Positions 27,166 to 36,413 of a DNA stretch of 64,000 bases are shown in pieces (position 1 is the stretch's first letter; every line of letters begins with the position of its first letter). Both the position numbers and the translations under genes were made by a program. The stretch is from Acidianus sp. HS-5 (GTDB lineage Archaea > Thermoproteota > Thermoprotei_A > Sulfolobales > Sulfolobaceae), in the NCBI RefSeq assembly GCF_021655615.1, contig NZ_AP025245.1, positions 1,116,001 through 1,180,000 of the forward strand. Reading direction: 5' to 3'. The notes beneath the pieces were generated by a model. It worked only from the letters and a program-made list of their open reading frames with translations. It was not told where the DNA came from and did no database searches.

Positions 27166-28476
27166 ATGAATGCACTGTTATCGCTAGGTTTAATACTATT
27201 AATGTTGCTTCCTTTGTCTTCCTTTGTTCTTACTCATTCATCTCCAGTAAGTCCTACATATCCTTCTGGTATTTCGTTTTTCCCTTTAAATAAGGTAATT
27301 TATACAACAGAAGTTATGGGTACAGTAAATATAACTGCACTTAACATAGGGGATTCTTACTTTTCTTCTGGAGGATTTTTTACTAGGGGTAACGCTTCTT
27401 TACAATTAAATGTGATGATAGACGGTAATTATTGGGCGCAAGATGTTGCATTATTTCATGAGATAAATTGTAAAAAATTTGAAATAACAATGATAATAAA
27501 TCTCTGGAATTTATCTGGTCCGTTTAAAACCTTAAAAACTAACGTGACTACGTATCAAGGTATAGGAGTTTATCTATATCAAGGTCCTACATTTAATATT
27601 ACTCTTCCTAGTAATTTCTCACTTTTTATGAAGATATCAAATAACCTTGAGTTTGGATATTGTATAGACGGTAAGAAGTATATTTACCAAATATTACCTT
27701 ATTTTGGAAGTTTCCAAATAGGGAGTCTATCTATTCTAGGTTTGCCTAACGACTTAGAGTTCGTCTGGGGAGGGCCAGGATGCGGAAGTGAAGTATGTAT
27801 TTATGGTGAAATGAATGAAGAAATATACTATTTACAGCAGGGAAAATTAATAATACCTTGCTCAGCTTTTTCTATAGGTTTAGATACTGCTGAAAGCGCG
27901 TATGGGCTTAAGGTATTGGGAAATTTTGAAAATATTTCGAATCCATTCGCTTGTGTTACTAAAGGAGTTAATTCTCCATCGGTTTTATGGCCTATACCGC
28001 CTAAAATAGTAGTCCAGTCTAATGGCAGCATAAAACATGTTAAGCTTTGTATTAACGGATTTTCATTATCTGACCAGAAAATAGAGGTCTTAGTTCCTTC
28101 AACTAATTTATCCTCACCTATACCCTTTACATCAGTAAAAGACCTAGGATATACGAACGACAATGGAGAAATAACTTTCAATATTTCCTGTAAAGATTTA
28201 TATATAATTTACTATGTAGGTAATTATTCATTATCATCGGCCTACTATATCTCTTCACCTTTATTAGCTCATATAGTTTCTTCGATAAAGTCTGCATATA
28301 ATTCGTTGGTAAGCTTCTTAAAGGGCTATAACTTTAAGCATGCTTTATCATCATCATTCTCAAAAATTAAGTATAAATCATCAAGCGTTAGTGTAAATTA
28401 CTTGCTTTTAGAATATATAGGAGCTTTTGCTGTAGGAATCTTAGTTTCTGCTATCTTAGCTAAATATAAGTTTTAA
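27166..28476 (+). CDS. thermopsin-family acid protease, membrane-anchored
   Basis: This 436-aa protein has a signal peptide (1-24), then a peptidase A5-like domain with VMGTVNITAL, a YWAQDV segment, INLWNLSG, FVWGGPGCGS and GLDTAESAYG. The last two correspond to VWGGGG and GADTAEAAY in thermopsin of Sulfolobus acidocaldarius as I recall it. Several cysteines are present. A C-terminal helix ending AKYKF would tether it outside the membrane. Thermopsins are pepstatin-insensitive acid proteases. It lies between the NfeD-like and stomatin genes. Confidence 0.8.
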   Translation: MNALLSLGLILLMLLPLSSFVLTHSSPVSPTYPSGISFFPLNKVIYTTEVMGTVNITALNIGDSYFSSGGFFTRGNASLQLNVMIDGNYWAQDVALFHEINCKKFEITMIINLWNLSGPFKTLKTNVTTYQGIGVYLYQGPTFNITLPSNFSLFMKISNNLEFGYCIDGKKYIYQILPYFGSFQIGSLSILGLPNDLEFVWGGPGCGSEVCIYGEMNEEIYYLQQGKLIIPCSAFSIGLDTAESAYGLKVLGNFENISNPFACVTKGVNSPSVLWPIPPKIVVQSNGSIKHVKLCINGFSLSDQKIEVLVPSTNLSSPIPFTSVKDLGYTNDNGEITFNISCKDLYIIYYVGNYSLSSAYYISSPLLAHIVSSIKSAYNSLVSFLKGYNFKHALSSSFSKIKYKSSSVSVNYLLLEYIGAFAVGILVSAILAKYKF

Positions 28477-28500
28477 ACTTGAAAGTAGACTATATAAGAT

Positions 28501-29298
28501 ATGGATACAGGTTTAATAATTGGTTTAGTCTTACTTTTGATAATAATCTTAGTATTTGTAGGAATGTCATTAAGGCAAGTAAAGGAGTGGGAAAGAGCTG
28601 TAGTGTTAAGGCTTGGTAGAGTTTTAGGAGTAAAAGGCCCTGGCATAATTTTTCTAATTCCTTTTGTTGATAGACCGGTAATAGTTGACTTAAGAATAGT
28701 TACAGTAGATATACCTCCTCAAACGATTATAACAAAGGATAACGTGACTATATCCATAGATGCGGTAGTATACTATAAAGTATTAGAACCTATTAAGGCA
28801 GTTTCAATGGTTTATAACTACAGGTCTGCAGTGTTGAATATTTCACAAACTTCTTTGAGGGATATTGTAGGGCAGATGGAACTTGATGATGTATTGAGCA
28901 AGAGAGAAGAAATAAATAGGAAATTGCAAGAAATACTTGATACTTACACCGAAGCCTGGGGAATAAAAGTTACTGCAGTAACTGTAAGAGACATAAAGAT
29001 TTCCCCAGATTTATTATCTGCAATGGCTAGGCAAGCAGAAGCTGAAAGGCAGAGAAGAGCTAGAGTAATCTTAAGTGAAGGAGAAAGGCAAGCTTCAACC
29101 ATATTAGCTGAAGCCTCTCAAGCCTACAAGAATAATCCTGCTGCTCTTCAACTTAGATTCTTGGAAACTTTATCTGATATATCCCAAAAAGGAGGATTAA
29201 TAATTGTAGTTCCTGCGGGTCAAGAGCTATATCCTACTATATCGTTAGCATCCTTCGCAGCAAATTACGCAAAACAAGAAAGTATAGGACAGAAATAA
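28501..29298 (+). CDS. stomatin/prohibitin-like SPFH protein (slipin)
   Basis: This 265-aa protein has an N-terminal hydrophobic anchor (4-24) and then the SPFH core (EWERAVVLRLGRVLGVKGPG and DLRIVTVDIPPQTIITKDNV). A coiled coil (AMARQAEAERQRRARVI) follows, and a short tail with AALQLRFLETL. Such proteins scaffold membrane microdomains and regulate membrane proteases. It starts 24 bp after the thermopsin gene, with TTTTAAAC 27 bp upstream as a possible separate promoter. NfeD is its usual partner and is encoded nearby on the opposite strand. Confidence 0.9.
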   Translation: MDTGLIIGLVLLLIIILVFVGMSLRQVKEWERAVVLRLGRVLGVKGPGIIFLIPFVDRPVIVDLRIVTVDIPPQTIITKDNVTISIDAVVYYKVLEPIKAVSMVYNYRSAVLNISQTSLRDIVGQMELDDVLSKREEINRKLQEILDTYTEAWGIKVTAVTVRDIKISPDLLSAMARQAEAERQRRARVILSEGERQASTILAEASQAYKNNPAALQLRFLETLSDISQKGGLIIVVPAGQELYPTISLASFAANYAKQESIGQK

Positions 29299-29424
29299 AA
29301 ATATTTTTAACTTTACATTGATAAGGCTTCAAGTACTAAATATTCATCTAGTTCCATTGTTATCAAGTATTCAATTAGCTTGTGACTTTAAAAATCATAG
29401 CCAGTAGGTTCTATAGACAAAAGT

Positions 29425-29823
29425 CTATTCAACAGAATCTAAAAGTCTCATCCATTTTTTACCATTCTCATCAATTCCGCTTGCAACTTCATATCCCATT
29501 GCCATCCATCCTACCATGCCATATTGCATATGTATTGCCCTCTTTTTGTATATATGAGGCATCCCGTATGTTGCATATAATGCTCTATTTCCATGTTCGC
29601 ATATTACTGCAACGTCAGTATCTGGTAAAAATTTTGATAACGTATCAAGATAATCTAATGGCATTAATATAGATCCTGGTATATGATGATCTTCATATTC
29701 TTCTGGAGTCCTTACATCTACTAATGTTATTTTATTTAGTTTCCATAATTTTCTTATTGAGGAAGGAGGTAAACTAAGGATGTGTTTGTAATAGGGGGTG
29801 GTGTATTGCTCAACAACTTGCAT
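29425..29823 (-). CDS. rhodanese-like domain protein
   Basis: This is a single rhodanese domain of 132 aa, with DVRTPEEYEDHHIPG and the active-site cysteine C75 in VICEHGNRA. It probably transfers sulfane sulfur, which is plentiful in these organisms. The loop after the cysteine (EHGNRA) is that of sulfurtransferases rather than phosphatases. The 126-bp gap towards the stomatin gene holds nothing else recognisable apart from an A/T-rich stretch right after the stomatin stop. Confidence 0.85.
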   Translation of the reverse strand: MQVVEQYTTPYYKHILSLPPSSIRKLWKLNKITLVDVRTPEEYEDHHIPGSILMPLDYLDTLSKFLPDTDVAVICEHGNRALYATYGMPHIYKKRAIHMQYGMVGWMAMGYEVASGIDENGKKWMRLLDSVE

Positions 29824-29922
29824 AGGGTAAAAATGGTTATTATACTTAAATATCTTTCTTTTAATACAAGTGTTATAAGTTTTTTAAGAAAATTAAGAAA
29901 TATAAAAATTATTTCTTCTTTG

Positions 29923-30282
29923 TCAAGTATAACTTAAAATATCTTCTTTTCCTGTTATTTTCTTTCTTCCCGCAAATCCCTCCTCAACATAATGCCAAAA
30001 GTTTACTTTTTCTTCTCCGTCTTTCCAGCACAGATAAGCTGGTCTTCCATTGATTACTGCAGGGAAATCTATTATGCCTAAATCTGGATCTCTAATTATT
30101 ATTCCTTGAGACGTTATTTCTTTAATTATCTTATCAATCTTTTTAGTACCTTCGCCTAATGCTTCTTTTTCTCCTCTGATTAAAGCTTCCTCAATTTGTA
30201 ATCTAGTTTTCCTAAGTTCCTTTATTTTTTCCTTTACCCATGGCAGTAAAGAATTAGCAGTATTTAAATCAAAGTAAATCAT
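29923..30282 (-). CDS. DUF2203 family protein
   Basis: This 119-aa protein has the family pattern: FDLNTANSLLPWVKEKI, a coiled-coil middle, RDPDLGIIDFPAVINGRP and a terminal CWKDGEEKVNFWHYVEEGF. The function is unknown; the conserved aromatic and acidic residues suggest a small binding protein. It is flanked by the rhodanese gene and the membrane polyferredoxin gene on the same strand with separate gaps. Confidence 0.8.
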   Translation of the reverse strand: MIYFDLNTANSLLPWVKEKIKELRKTRLQIEEALIRGEKEALGEGTKKIDKIIKEITSQGIIIRDPDLGIIDFPAVINGRPAYLCWKDGEEKVNFWHYVEEGFAGRKKITGKEDILSYT

Positions 30283-30309
30283 AAGAAAAAATAGTTAAAC
30301 TTGGATATT

Positions 30310-30365
30310 AAGAATGATGAACCTTACAAGGGCTGATTTATGATGTCCTGGCTTTCCCTGATTTA
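30310..30365 (+). ncRNA. C/D-box guide sRNA
   Basis: The complete box order is present: C ATGATGA (30314-30320), 12-nt guide ACCTTACAAGGG, D' CTGA (30333-30336), 3-nt spacer, C' ATGATGT (30340-30346), 11-nt guide CCTGGCTTTCC, and D CTGA (30358-30361). Box spacing and size (about 55 nt) match archaeal dual-guide 2'-O-methylation RNAs. Its 3' half is antisense to the end of the polyferredoxin gene, a common placement. Targets would be the complements of the guides, with methylation five nucleotides upstream of D or D'; I could not identify them with certainty. Confidence 0.7.
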
Positions 30366-32314
30366 AATACATTCCTTATATCTACAATTTCTAAGTTCTC
30401 ATATGGGCAAGCCTCTACACAGTCTCCACAACCTACGCAGGAAATTCTGTTAGTATAACCCTTAGATAGAACATCAGACCTTATAGGTATTTTAACAGGA
30501 CAGCCAGTTTCGCAGTTTACTGTTTTGCAGTTCCTGCAGGTATCTATAGAATCTGCCCTTATCTTGAATAGTAGTTTATTAAATAATCCTGCAAAGTTTC
30601 CGAATCCGCACCATCCTTGTCTTGCGCATGCATAAGTACCAAATACTGGAGTTAGGAAGAAGAAGAACCACCATATATAGTTCAGCGTAAACATTCCGTA
30701 AAAGTCAAACAAGGGTATCTGTAACTTACCTATTGATGGATTCTTAGCTATTCCCATGAAGATTAGTGAAGAATATACGAATACCAGAATCATTATTCCT
30801 AAGCTTACCCATTTTAAGTAGTCCCATAATTTAGCGGATTTTTTAGGTTTAAATTGGTCATAATATATGTTAGTCCACATGTGAGCGGACATACACACTA
30901 AGTTACAGTACGCTCTTCTTCCAAAGAGGGTTGAAGCAATTGCTATAGCCAATAGTGACAAGCCGAACGAGAGCAATGTTGGTGCAAACGCAGGATTAAT
31001 GTGAGAAAGCATTCCGCTCATTCCGAAAATATACGTAGGCGTATAGTAAGGGAGTAACCATACGAATAATGGAATTCCAACAAGGATAGCAATTGCCCAT
31101 CTTTTAACGTTAGAGTTCTTTGCGGTTTTGAATCTCTCATAGACTAAGTAACTCATTTCGGCTCCCATCATAACTACATAGAACGGCATCATTGTAGTCA
31201 TCATTATTAACATGTAAGAAGCCCAGAAGCCTGCAAATAGTATGTTGTGAGTTGCCATTATAGCTTGCTTATATCCCATTAGCGTCATACTCCAAGGATC
31301 TGTGGGAAATATCCACCACCAATGATTGGTAGTAGGACTCCACATTAGCGTGTGCATTCCTGCCATATTCATTATGTGCATTTTTGACATATGCGTAGAA
31401 GGCATCCATAAGTTGTTAGTTACTCTAAATCCTAGTACACTTTCTCCAAATCCCATAGTTAATTCTGCAAAATTTATGAAAATGACAAACATGAGGGGAT
31501 ATTTCAATCCTATTTTTATTTTAATATCCTTAAATCTGTAAAGTACTAAAGTAAAGTACCAGAGCATGGAGGCAATCATTCCTATAGAAATTGTGTAAAG
31601 GTCTTTAGATGTAGCATATATTGATAAACTAAGCATCATTACAAAATCGAAAAATCCTAACGATATTGATAGTAACTGTGCATTGAAGGTTAATTTTCTA
31701 GATTCTATCAAGTATAATGTTATTATATTAACTATCATTATTACTGATGCAATTAAGGATCCTACCAGTTCCGTGTATGCAGAGAATGTGAAGAAGATAT
31801 TTGGCATGAAAGCCATTGATGCTGAAAACGTAAATAGTGCTAACTCCTCGATTTTTCTTGGAGATAGAGCTAAGAAGAACAATGAATCTGCAAGCATCAT
31901 AACTCCGAAGGCTATGTTACTTACGGAATCAATTATAGGATTTATATGAGGCCCAAATGCTTCGGAATAAGCATAACCCATTGCAATCTCATCAGCTACT
32001 ATAGTTAAAGCTAAGGTTAGAGCAGAAGTCTTATCTTCTCTCCATCTAGTGACTACATTCTTCATTATAGTGGAGATTACTATAGGTATTGAAGCTATAA
32101 TTAATGAGAAAGGTTCTATTAGTATATTTCCGTGAGAGAACAGTATGTAGGCTATATCTACCGCCTCTACGGACATGTAAAGTAAGACTGAGCTTACGAA
32201 GAATATAGCCTTCTTATTTACAATGGATCTTCTTAGCAAATAGTACAGTATTATAAAATCAGCTGCCATCATTCCAATTATATAAACCAAGATTGCCAAT
32301 TGTAGATCATTCAT
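30338..32314 (-). CDS. polytopic membrane polyferredoxin with NapH-like cysteine motifs
   Basis: This 658-aa protein has about twelve to fourteen membrane helices, then NapH/RdxA-like cysteines (C470 and C474 in YCNLVC; C563 and C569). Two 4Fe-4S motifs follow: C593/C596/C601/C605 and C626/C629/C632/C636. It probably moves electrons between quinol, cytoplasmic ferredoxin and an unknown acceptor. An extracytoplasmic-looking loop at 301-331 is packed with methionine and histidine (TLMW and HMSKMHIMNMAGMH), suggesting copper or another soft metal. The first half has no family I can name. Related Sulfolobales proteins have been placed near iron- or sulfur-oxidation genes, which I cannot confirm here. 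Confidence 0.7.
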   Translation of the reverse strand: MNDLQLAILVYIIGMMAADFIILYYLLRRSIVNKKAIFFVSSVLLYMSVEAVDIAYILFSHGNILIEPFSLIIASIPIVISTIMKNVVTRWREDKTSALTLALTIVADEIAMGYAYSEAFGPHINPIIDSVSNIAFGVMMLADSLFFLALSPRKIEELALFTFSASMAFMPNIFFTFSAYTELVGSLIASVIMIVNIITLYLIESRKLTFNAQLLSISLGFFDFVMMLSLSIYATSKDLYTISIGMIASMLWYFTLVLYRFKDIKIKIGLKYPLMFVIFINFAELTMGFGESVLGFRVTNNLWMPSTHMSKMHIMNMAGMHTLMWSPTTNHWWWIFPTDPWSMTLMGYKQAIMATHNILFAGFWASYMLIMMTTMMPFYVVMMGAEMSYLVYERFKTAKNSNVKRWAIAILVGIPLFVWLLPYYTPTYIFGMSGMLSHINPAFAPTLLSFGLSLLAIAIASTLFGRRAYCNLVCMSAHMWTNIYYDQFKPKKSAKLWDYLKWVSLGIMILVFVYSSLIFMGIAKNPSIGKLQIPLFDFYGMFTLNYIWWFFFFLTPVFGTYACARQGWCGFGNFAGLFNKLLFKIRADSIDTCRNCKTVNCETGCPVKIPIRSDVLSKGYTNRISCVGCGDCVEACPYENLEIVDIRNVFKSGKARTS

Positions 32315-32490
32315 AAAAATAATTTCAATTCATGCTATATATAAACCTTAGTTTTAATGTTTAGAAAACATACAAAATTTTAATTTTCTTACCTTTATTG
32401 CCCACAATTGATCTGCTAAGTTAAATTACTTGTAGCCAAAAGTGACAGCTTTATGGTTTATTTTAATTAGGTTAAATAATAATTTTAAGT

Positions 32491-33321
32491 ATGATTATAA
32501 GGATAAGTAAAGGCAACGTTACATACGCTATACAAAATTTTAATGGTACTATTCATGGTGATAGTGCCTATGAGATAGGCAGGGCATTATATTTTATTCA
32601 AAAGGCCATATATTCCATACCAAGATTATACGGCAAGGTAAATAATTTTAGAGATCCTCTGGATTCTTGGAAAAAGATATTTGAAAGTACCTTAGCCGCT
32701 ATTATTTCCTCTATGCTTACTGAAGGAAGAATAAAGCTTTATGTTAACTTTGAAATTGAAAGTGAAATAATGAATATAAAAGGTAAAATTGAAGGGAACA
32801 AGGTAAGCTTATCTTCTAATCTACTTAAGATCCCTGACGGATTATCAAATGATTTGAAAGGATTAATTCTTCTTGACTCTTTTTATTTTAATAGCTTGGA
32901 GAAAATGAAACCTTACATTTTGCCTTCAACTAGAGATGGGTTTTTGGCGTCATTTTACAAGTTTATAGTATTACAAACGGAAGGAGTTTCTGGAATTCCT
33001 AAAAGTATGGGATTAGCTGCTGAATTTATCAATTCAATTCTGATAAATCCTGGCTATAAAGACGAAATATTAGGGCATCAGATTACTGTAAATGATGAAG
33101 GACTTTTTGTAGATGAGCAACCCGCATATAACTCCTTTTCTGAAGTTCTTAGTTTGTTCTCGCTAAAGTATTTCCTATTAAATTCTAAAAGTGATAATGT
33201 GGTGATCATCGAAGATGTTGAAGCACATCTAAGTAGTGAAGGAAGAGCTCTTCTTAATGAATATTTAAGGTCGGCTAAATGTAAAATCGTTCTTGTAGGT
33301 TACAGTAAGTTTTCAGAGTAA
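32491..33321 (+). CDS. hypothetical protein with ABC-ATPase-like C-terminus but no Walker A
   Basis: The last third of this 276-aa protein reads VVIIEDVEAHLSSEGRALL then CKIVLVGYS. This matches the Walker B, D-loop and H-strand region of SMC/Rad50/OLD-type ATPases (usually hDEPExHL). The N-terminal 200 residues contain no GxxGxGK loop, so ATP hydrolysis in the usual way is not expected. It may be a degenerate ATPase that pairs with another subunit. It is 57 bp upstream of the aminopeptidase on the same strand. The 176-bp gap before it holds only AT-rich sequence. Confidence 0.55.
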   Translation: MIIRISKGNVTYAIQNFNGTIHGDSAYEIGRALYFIQKAIYSIPRLYGKVNNFRDPLDSWKKIFESTLAAIISSMLTEGRIKLYVNFEIESEIMNIKGKIEGNKVSLSSNLLKIPDGLSNDLKGLILLDSFYFNSLEKMKPYILPSTRDGFLASFYKFIVLQTEGVSGIPKSMGLAAEFINSILINPGYKDEILGHQITVNDEGLFVDEQPAYNSFSEVLSLFSLKYFLLNSKSDNVVIIEDVEAHLSSEGRALLNEYLRSAKCKIVLVGYSKFSE

Positions 33322-33377
33322 TATCATCTTCTATACCCTAAGGCAAGTTTTTAATTAGATCTTGAAAGATTTAGATT

Positions 33378-35720
33378 ATGCAGATAGATTCATATGATGT
33401 ATTTATTGAGTTTGATTTCAAAGGATTAAAATATCATGGCATAGAAAAGATAAAATTGGCTACTGAAGACAAATTAGTCTTAGACGCTGATGGAGTTAAA
33501 GTTACCAGGGTAAGCATAAACGGTAAAAACGTTGATTTTATCTCTGATGAAAAAACAGTGACAATATCTACAGGTAATTTTTCTGGTATTGCTGAAGTTG
33601 AGTTTGAAGGCAAAGTAAGAGATGATCTAGTAGGAATGTATATCGCTCCTTACGATAGTTCCTATATTTTTACTACACAATTTGAGTCTTCTCATGCCAG
33701 GAAATTTATTCCATGTGTAGACAATCCGTCTTATAAGGCAGAATTCAAATTTACCGTAAAGGTTGACAAAGATCTGGACGTTATATCTAATATGCCTCCA
33801 CAGGAAATCTACTATGAGGAAGATAAGAAAGTAATAGAATTCTTAAAGACACCTAAAATGTCTACATATTTAATTTATATGGGGGTAGGAAAATTCGAAG
33901 AGTATTATGACTATTCTTCCCAACCTACGGTTATAGTGGCAACAGTTCCAGGTAAGATTTCTAAGGCTAGAATTCCTGCAGATTTTGCAAGAAAGTTCAT
34001 TAAGTTCTATGAGGATTACTACGGGATAAAGTATCAGTTGCCTAAAGCTCACTTTATTGCTATCCCAGAATTTGCGTTTGGAGCTATGGAAAATTGGGGT
34101 GCAATAACGTTTAGAGAAACAGCGTTACTTGCTGACGAGAATTCTAGCATAAAACAATTAAGAAGAGTTGCAGAAGTAATAGCCCACGAGCTTGCGCACC
34201 AGTGGTTCGGAGATTTAGTTACTTTAAAATGGTGGAACGATTTATGGCTAAATGAGAGTTTCGCAACTTTTATGAGTTATAAGGCTGTAAATTGGCTTCA
34301 TCCAGATTGGGATTATTGGGGCGAATTTTTATACAGCGAAACTGCAGGAGCAATGGAGAAAGATTCTCTACACATAACTCACCCTATAGAAGTTGAGGTA
34401 AAAAGTCCAGAAGAGATTGAGCAGCTATTTGATGATATAAGTTATGGTAAAGGAGCTAGTATACTGAGGATGATAGAGTCTTACATGGGAGAAGATGAGT
34501 TCAGGAAAGGTATATCTGCTTATTTAAATAAATTTAGATTGTCAAATGCAGAAGGTAAGGATTTATGGCTCAGCTTAGAGGAGGCGTCAGGGAAGCCTAT
34601 TAGTAAAATCATGCCTTCGTGGATAGTTCAAGACGGCTATCCTATAATAACTGTAAAAGTTGGAGATAATTCAATTAAATTCGAGCAGAGGAGATTTATG
34701 CTTGATGGCAGTACTGATGATAAAATCTACATGGTTCCTTTAACCCTAGAAGTTAATGGAAATAAGAAAATTTCACTGCTTCTTGATTCTAGGGAGAAGG
34801 AATATAATGTTGGAGAGAAAGTGAATTCAATAAAGGTTAATCTAAATAGAGCAGGATTTTACAGAATTTACTATAATGATTTGAAAATTTTAGGGAGTAT
34901 GAATCAATTGGAAAAATTTGGATTAGTAAATGATTACTTTAACTTCCTTTTAGCTGGAATCATTACATTCAATGAATACGAGAAAATAATTCAAACTATG
35001 ATGAATGAGGAGTCATATCTACCAGTACTGGAAATTGCTTCACAACTCTTTACACTGTACGCAATAAATCCTAGTAAATATGGTAATTTAGCTTTACAAT
35101 TTCATAAATCTCAGGAGAAAATATGGAGAGGAAAGACTGATGCTTTGGGCAAACTTACCTATTCTAGCATAATAGAAAATTTAGTTCAGATGGACTATAA
35201 TTTTGCCTTAGAGTTATCTAAGGAGATGAACAACTTTTCTTCTTTAGATCCTAACAAGAAAGACGCTGTAACAATGGCATATGCAATAGTTAATGAGGAT
35301 TCAGTATTTGATGAGATTTTAGACAAATATAGAGAAGAGAAATTTGATGAAGTAAAATTAACGTACATTAAGGCTATGCTATCTTTTAAGAAACCTTATC
35401 TTGTTACTAATACCTTAAGCCTAAGTCTAACTGGAGAAATAAAGAAACAGGATATAGTTAGGATATTACCTATAGTAGCATATAATGTGGAAGTTAAAGA
35501 TGCAGTCTGGAATTGGTTGAAGACTTACATGAATAATATTAGAAAGTATTATGAAGGAACTGGAATATTTGGAAGAATATTATCTAATGTAATACCAATC
35601 TTAGGTATAGGAAGAGAGAAGGAAATCGAGGAATACTTTGCCAAGCAATCTGTACCGGAGGCCGAAAATGGAATAAAACAAGGAATAGAGAAGTTGAAAA
35701 TACTTTCAAAGCTTGCTTAA
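33378..35720 (+). CDS. M1 family zinc aminopeptidase (tricorn-interacting-factor type)
   Basis: This 780-aa metallopeptidase removes N-terminal residues from peptides produced by the proteasome. The exopeptidase motif GAMEN is at 235-239. The zinc site is H270-E271-x-x-H274 with E293 in WLNESFATF. The N-terminal beta domain (1-185), catalytic domain (to about 430) and C-terminal helical domain match factor F2/F3 and puromycin-sensitive aminopeptidases. It is cytosolic, with no signal peptide. Its last 15 bp overlap the convergent membrane protein gene. Two or more paralogues are usual in Sulfolobales, so I do not assign a number. Confidence 0.93.
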   Translation: MQIDSYDVFIEFDFKGLKYHGIEKIKLATEDKLVLDADGVKVTRVSINGKNVDFISDEKTVTISTGNFSGIAEVEFEGKVRDDLVGMYIAPYDSSYIFTTQFESSHARKFIPCVDNPSYKAEFKFTVKVDKDLDVISNMPPQEIYYEEDKKVIEFLKTPKMSTYLIYMGVGKFEEYYDYSSQPTVIVATVPGKISKARIPADFARKFIKFYEDYYGIKYQLPKAHFIAIPEFAFGAMENWGAITFRETALLADENSSIKQLRRVAEVIAHELAHQWFGDLVTLKWWNDLWLNESFATFMSYKAVNWLHPDWDYWGEFLYSETAGAMEKDSLHITHPIEVEVKSPEEIEQLFDDISYGKGASILRMIESYMGEDEFRKGISAYLNKFRLSNAEGKDLWLSLEEASGKPISKIMPSWIVQDGYPIITVKVGDNSIKFEQRRFMLDGSTDDKIYMVPLTLEVNGNKKISLLLDSREKEYNVGEKVNSIKVNLNRAGFYRIYYNDLKILGSMNQLEKFGLVNDYFNFLLAGIITFNEYEKIIQTMMNEESYLPVLEIASQLFTLYAINPSKYGNLALQFHKSQEKIWRGKTDALGKLTYSSIIENLVQMDYNFALELSKEMNNFSSLDPNKKDAVTMAYAIVNEDSVFDEILDKYREEKFDEVKLTYIKAMLSFKKPYLVTNTLSLSLTGEIKKQDIVRILPIVAYNVEVKDAVWNWLKTYMNNIRKYYEGTGIFGRILSNVIPILGIGREKEIEEYFAKQSVPEAENGIKQGIEKLKILSKLA

Positions 35721-36413
35721 GTTTGTTATATAAGATATGATTTTTATTGCATCATTTTTTTGAATTTCGTCGTATGCAATAATTTCGGATTGATTTTTAG
35801 AATTTAAGTTACATGCTAAGAGATATGATTTATTGTCTATTATAACTACGCTGAAACTTAGTGGATTGCTTTCTATGATGTTAAGCTTCTTCGATAGAGT
35901 ATTTCTTGTTGAAGCTAATTCATCTGAAGTCTTTTGTACTTCTATATTAAGAGTGCTAAGCTCGTTCTCTCTTTTCTTTATCATTTTTCTCATATATAAG
36001 AACTGTATTATATTAATTATTACGAGGATGGATGTTACAGTAAGAAATATAAATGAATACATCATACTTCTGATAAAAAATATCAAAATAATAGATATTG
36101 AAATTACTAAAATAATGTATCTCAATCTGGAATAAATGATAATTTTATCTCTTAGACTTAAGTAACTTTTCTTTATTCTATTTTCATCGTCTTTCTTATA
36201 GCTAATTTTTTGGTTCTCTAACCATCTGGCCCAGTTCTTATCAGATGTTATTATAGTAGTTTGAACTCCGCTAGCTGCTCTATTTACTATAGCATCTATA
36301 AAATCCTCAGAAAACCCACCAGTAGCTATAGTTATTTCGTCAGTAGCTCTATTTAATAATTCCATTATCTTGGGAAATATATTTCCTGTAACTTCAATCT
36401 TCATACTTATCAC
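35706..36413 (-). CDS. membrane protein with PLD-like N-terminal half-domain, partner of the radical SAM gene
   Basis: The N-terminal 75 residues of this 235-aa protein (ATDEITIATGGFSEDFIDA, VQTTIITSDKNWARWLENQK) resemble one half of a phospholipase D-like fold but have no HKD motif. Two adjacent hydrophobic helices (about 98-145) follow, then a coiled coil and a small beta domain with VVIIDNKSYLLAC. Its ATG overlaps the stop of the radical SAM gene (ATGA), so the two are tightly coupled. The function is unknown; a sensor or substrate-recruiting partner is possible. Confidence 0.6.
   Translation of the reverse strand: MISMKIEVTGNIFPKIMELLNRATDEITIATGGFSEDFIDAIVNRAASGVQTTIITSDKNWARWLENQKISYKKDDENRIKKSYLSLRDKIIIYSRLRYIILVISISIILIFFIRSMMYSFIFLTVTSILVIINIIQFLYMRKMIKKRENELSTLNIEVQKTSDELASTRNTLSKKLNIIESNPLSFSVVIIDNKSYLLACNLNSKNQSEIIAYDEIQKNDAIKIISYITNLSKL

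Noticed and set aside
32315..32490. Possible tRNA or small gene in the 176-bp gap
   Set aside because: No T-loop, anticodon stem or open frame could be found; only AT-rich promoter-like sequence is present.
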